Shown: one piece after another, positions 4,459-6,069 of the stretch | Position numbering within the stretch: the first letter of the stretch is position 1 | Layout of the letters: each line of letters opens with the position of its first letter | NCBI GenBank assembly: GCA_031263805.1 | Contig: JAISFB010000057.1 | Coordinates: 1 to 6,069 of the forward strand | Reading direction: 5' to 3' | Source of the DNA: Oscillospiraceae bacterium | GTDB lineage: Bacteria > Bacillota > Clostridia > Oscillospirales > Oscillospiraceae | Length of the DNA stretch: 6,069 bases | Program-made: the position numbers and the translations under genes | The notes under the pieces: model-generated | The model's database searches: none | The model's input: the letters and a program-made list of their open reading frames with translations, nothing else | Told to the model about the DNA's origin: nothing

Positions 4459-4973
4459 GCTTAAAGCTGATTGGCGCGGCGCTGCTTATCGGAGGGACGA
4501 GCGTATGGGGCGCTTCGGGCGTCGCGCGCCTGCGCAGGCGCAGCCGTATACTCGCGGGCATCGTCCGTGCGCTGGCCGCGATGAGAAGCGAGCTCGTGAC
4601 GAGGCTCACGCCCGTCCCGGAGCTGATAAAACGTATGGAGGAGCAGTCCGAGGGGCCGGTGAGCGCGTTTTTTCACAACGTCGGCATACGGCTCGGGGAG
4701 CTCGGGGACGCGGCGCTTTACGAGCTCTGGGGCAGGGCGGCGGACGCCACGCCCGAGCTGCTGCTGACGCCGGAGGAATCCGCCGCTCTGCGCGATACTC
4801 CGCGCGCGCTCGGGCGCTATAACATATCGGAGCAAAGCGACGCGCTGCTCCGCGCCGAGAGAAGCTTTGCGGAATTCGCCCGGCGGGCTGATGAAAAGCG
4901 CGACTCGGACTCCAAAACGCGCGCGGCACTCGGCGCCGCCGCCGGGATTTTTGCCGTTTTACTGCTGATATGA
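4455..4973 (+). CDS. spoIIIAB: Stage III sporulation protein AB
   Basis: At 172 residues this matches the usual length of SpoIIIAB (about 171). A hydrophobic N-terminal segment (about 4-22) and a C-terminal one (about 157-172) bracket a helical soluble domain. The fold resembles GspF-like platform proteins of type II secretion systems, which pair with the SpoIIIAA ATPase. The sequence LGRYNISEQ (119-127) corresponds to the family's LGRYD-type motif, with Asn in place of Asp. Translation starts within the last codons of spoIIIAA (ATGA overlap), so the two are probably made together. The gene lies 15 bases before spoIIIAC. Confidence 0.95.
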   Translation: MSLKLIGAALLIGGTSVWGASGVARLRRRSRILAGIVRALAAMRSELVTRLTPVPELIKRMEEQSEGPVSAFFHNVGIRLGELGDAALYELWGRAADATPELLLTPEESAALRDTPRALGRYNISEQSDALLRAERSFAEFARRADEKRDSDSKTRAALGAAAGIFAVLLLI

Positions 4974-4988
4974 GGGGACTTTCTTTCA

Positions 4989-5183
4989 ATGAATGTAGAC
5001 CTGATTTTCAAGATCGCCGCCGTCGGGCTGCTCGTCGCCGTGCTCGATCTGCTGCTCTCGCGCTCCGGGCGCGGGGAACAGGCGCTGCTGACAAGCATCG
5101 CCGGGCTGATAGTCGTGCTGATAATCATACTGCGCGAGATCAGCGGGCTGTTCACGCTGATAAAAGACCTGTTCGGGTTTTGA
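4989..5183 (+). CDS. spoIIIAC: Stage III sporulation protein AC
   Basis: This 64-residue membrane protein is near the usual 65-68 of the family. Two hydrophobic helices (about 5-24 and 32-54) are joined by a short polar loop, SRSGRGEQ (24-31). It is an integral membrane component of the mother-cell SpoIIIA complex and is related to SpoIIIAD. Its position between AB and AD is canonical. The ribosome binding site is modest (GAGGGG at 4972-4977, overlapping the spoIIIAB stop, about 11 bases from the ATG). Confidence 0.95.
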   Translation: MNVDLIFKIAAVGLLVAVLDLLLSRSGRGEQALLTSIAGLIVVLIIILREISGLFTLIKDLFGF

Positions 5184-5198
5184 CCCGGGCTTTAGATT

Positions 5199-5588
5199 AT
5201 GGATCATCTCTCGAAGGTAATAGCCGCCGCCGTCGCCGGGTCGGCGCTCGGGCTTGTCGTCCGGAAAAATAATCCCGAAAGCTCGCTGCTGCTGTCCGCG
5301 GCGGCGGCGGTCTTCGCTATGTATATGAGCTTTGAGGTCATATCCGGCGTGTTTGATTTCCTGCGGGAGATAGCGGAAAAGGCCGGGATACCGGACGCGA
5401 CGCTCTCCGTCGTGCTCAAAACAGCCGGGATATCCGTCGTGACGAGACTGATCTCCGACCTGTGCCGGGACGCGGGGCAGGCCTCGGCGGCCTCGGGCGT
5501 GGAATTTATCGGGGCGCTCACCGCGGTGTATATCGCGCTCCCGCTGTTTCAGACGGCGCTCGATATGATATATTCGATACTTAAATGA
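5199..5588 (+). CDS. spoIIIAD: Stage III sporulation protein AD
   Basis: This 129-residue integral membrane protein has hydrophobic segments at about 5-22, 28-52 and 102-126, and is close to the usual 130 or so for SpoIIIAD. The motif VVRKNNPESSLLLSAAAAV (20-38) matches the conserved stretch after the first helix in this family. It joins SpoIIIAC and SpoIIIAE in the mother-cell membrane part of the channel. A TAG lies two codons before the ATG, so no upstream start is possible. No Shine-Dalgarno sequence is visible, which suggests reinitiation from spoIIIAC 15 bases upstream. Confidence 0.95.
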   Translation: MDHLSKVIAAAVAGSALGLVVRKNNPESSLLLSAAAAVFAMYMSFEVISGVFDFLREIAEKAGIPDATLSVVLKTAGISVVTRLISDLCRDAGQASAASGVEFIGALTAVYIALPLFQTALDMIYSILK

Positions 5589-6069
5589 GAAAAGGGACGA
5601 AAACGCAAATGAAACGTATACTCGCGGCGCTGCTGATCGTTTTGACGGCGCCGGCGGCGATGGCGTACGCCGCCGGCGTAAATGACGCGCCCGACGAAAG
5701 TTCCACGGAGCTTTTTGAGGAGCAGTCGGACGCCGCCGGCGTAAAAAGCCTTGAAAAGGCGGCGCCGGACGCCGCCGGCGAGATTTTGGGCGATATGAAG
5801 GTCACAGACGCGCTCGACCCCGAAGGGGTTATCTCGCGTCTCATTTCCGGCGTCACGCGCAAGCTGCGCGAAATTGCCGCTTCCTCGATGAAGGGCGCGG
5901 CGGCAGTCGCGGCGGCGGCGCTGCTGTCGGGGATATTCTCGTCCGCGCTTCCGGGCGGGAGCGGGAATTACGCGAAGCTTTCCGGGGTGCTGGCCGTTTC
6001 CGCCGCGTCGGTCTCAAGCGTGCATACGTTTATCGGGATGGGCGACGAGGTGCTGCGCGAGCTCGGGAT
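5585..6069 (+). CDS. spoIIIAE: Stage III sporulation protein AE, 5' part (cut by window end)
   Basis: The frame stays open to the end of the window, giving about 153-161 of an expected roughly 400 residues. Two in-frame ATGs are possible. The one at 5585 overlaps the spoIIIAD stop (ATGA). The one at 5609 follows AAAAGGGA and gives a cleaner signal peptide: MKR, a hydrophobic stretch (ILAALLIVLTAPAA), then AMAYAAG as a likely cleavage region. An acidic, Ala-rich linker follows, then a hydrophobic segment AAAVAAAALLSGIFSSAL that begins the membrane domain, and GDEVLRELG at the edge. SpoIIIAE is a large polytopic membrane component of the SpoIIIA complex. The short sequence GCCGCCGGCGTAAA occurs twice in the linker-coding part, perhaps a local duplication. 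Confidence 0.92.
   Translation, partial: MRKGTKTQMKRILAALLIVLTAPAAMAYAAGVNDAPDESSTELFEEQSDAAGVKSLEKAAPDAAGEILGDMKVTDALDPEGVISRLISGVTRKLREIAASSMKGAAAVAAAALLSGIFSSALPGGSGNYAKLSGVLAVSAASVSSVHTFIGMGDEVLRELG

Noticed and set aside
3751..5155. Several frames of 100-190 codons antisense to or out of frame with the spoIIIA genes
   Set aside because: They are shadows caused by high GC content. The spoIIIA products match their families in order, length and motifs.

Overview
The window comes from the chromosome of an endospore-forming Firmicute, most likely a GC-rich gut-type clostridium (Clostridia, Oscillospiraceae-like). Two things suggest this: the 5' part of a spoIIIA sporulation operon in canonical gene order on the right, and dense families of GC-rich palindromic intergenic repeats. 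The lineage below class level is inference.

Layout. Positions 1-263 are a gene-free tract of short palindromes that share a CCCCTAC tail. A bidirectional intrinsic terminator (284-318) follows. A minus-strand conserved protein of unknown function lies at 328-1011. Positions 1048-1236 hold nine tandem 21-bp units, and the array runs into the 3' end of the next gene. Positions 1201-2837 carry a compact minus-strand RiPP-type operon, transcribed right to left: a 68-residue Cys-containing precursor-like peptide, a PqqD-like leader-recognition protein and a radical SAM/SPASM peptide-modifying enzyme. A good sigma-A-type promoter (TTTACA-N17-TATTAT) lies about 110 bases upstream of the peptide start. 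Positions 2981-3452 are gene-free and packed with inverted repeats, including a nested palindromic element and a T-shaped 91-bp inverted repeat. From 3550 to the right edge run spoIIIAA, AB, AC, AD and a truncated spoIIIAE on the plus strand.

How the genes work together. In the RiPP operon, the PqqD-like protein should bind the leader of the small peptide and present its C-terminal core to the SPASM enzyme, which would install a crosslink or another radical modification. The type of modification cannot be told from sequence. No peptidase, exporter or immunity gene is visible in the window. The spoIIIA genes encode the mother-cell half of the SpoIIIA-SpoIIQ channel that links mother cell and forespore.

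The most interesting items are the minimal and apparently unclassified RiPP system, the tandem array that supplies the last residues and stop codon of its enzyme, and the palindromic elements on both sides of it. The RiPP region is visibly less GC-rich than the spo operon, which hints at a separate origin.
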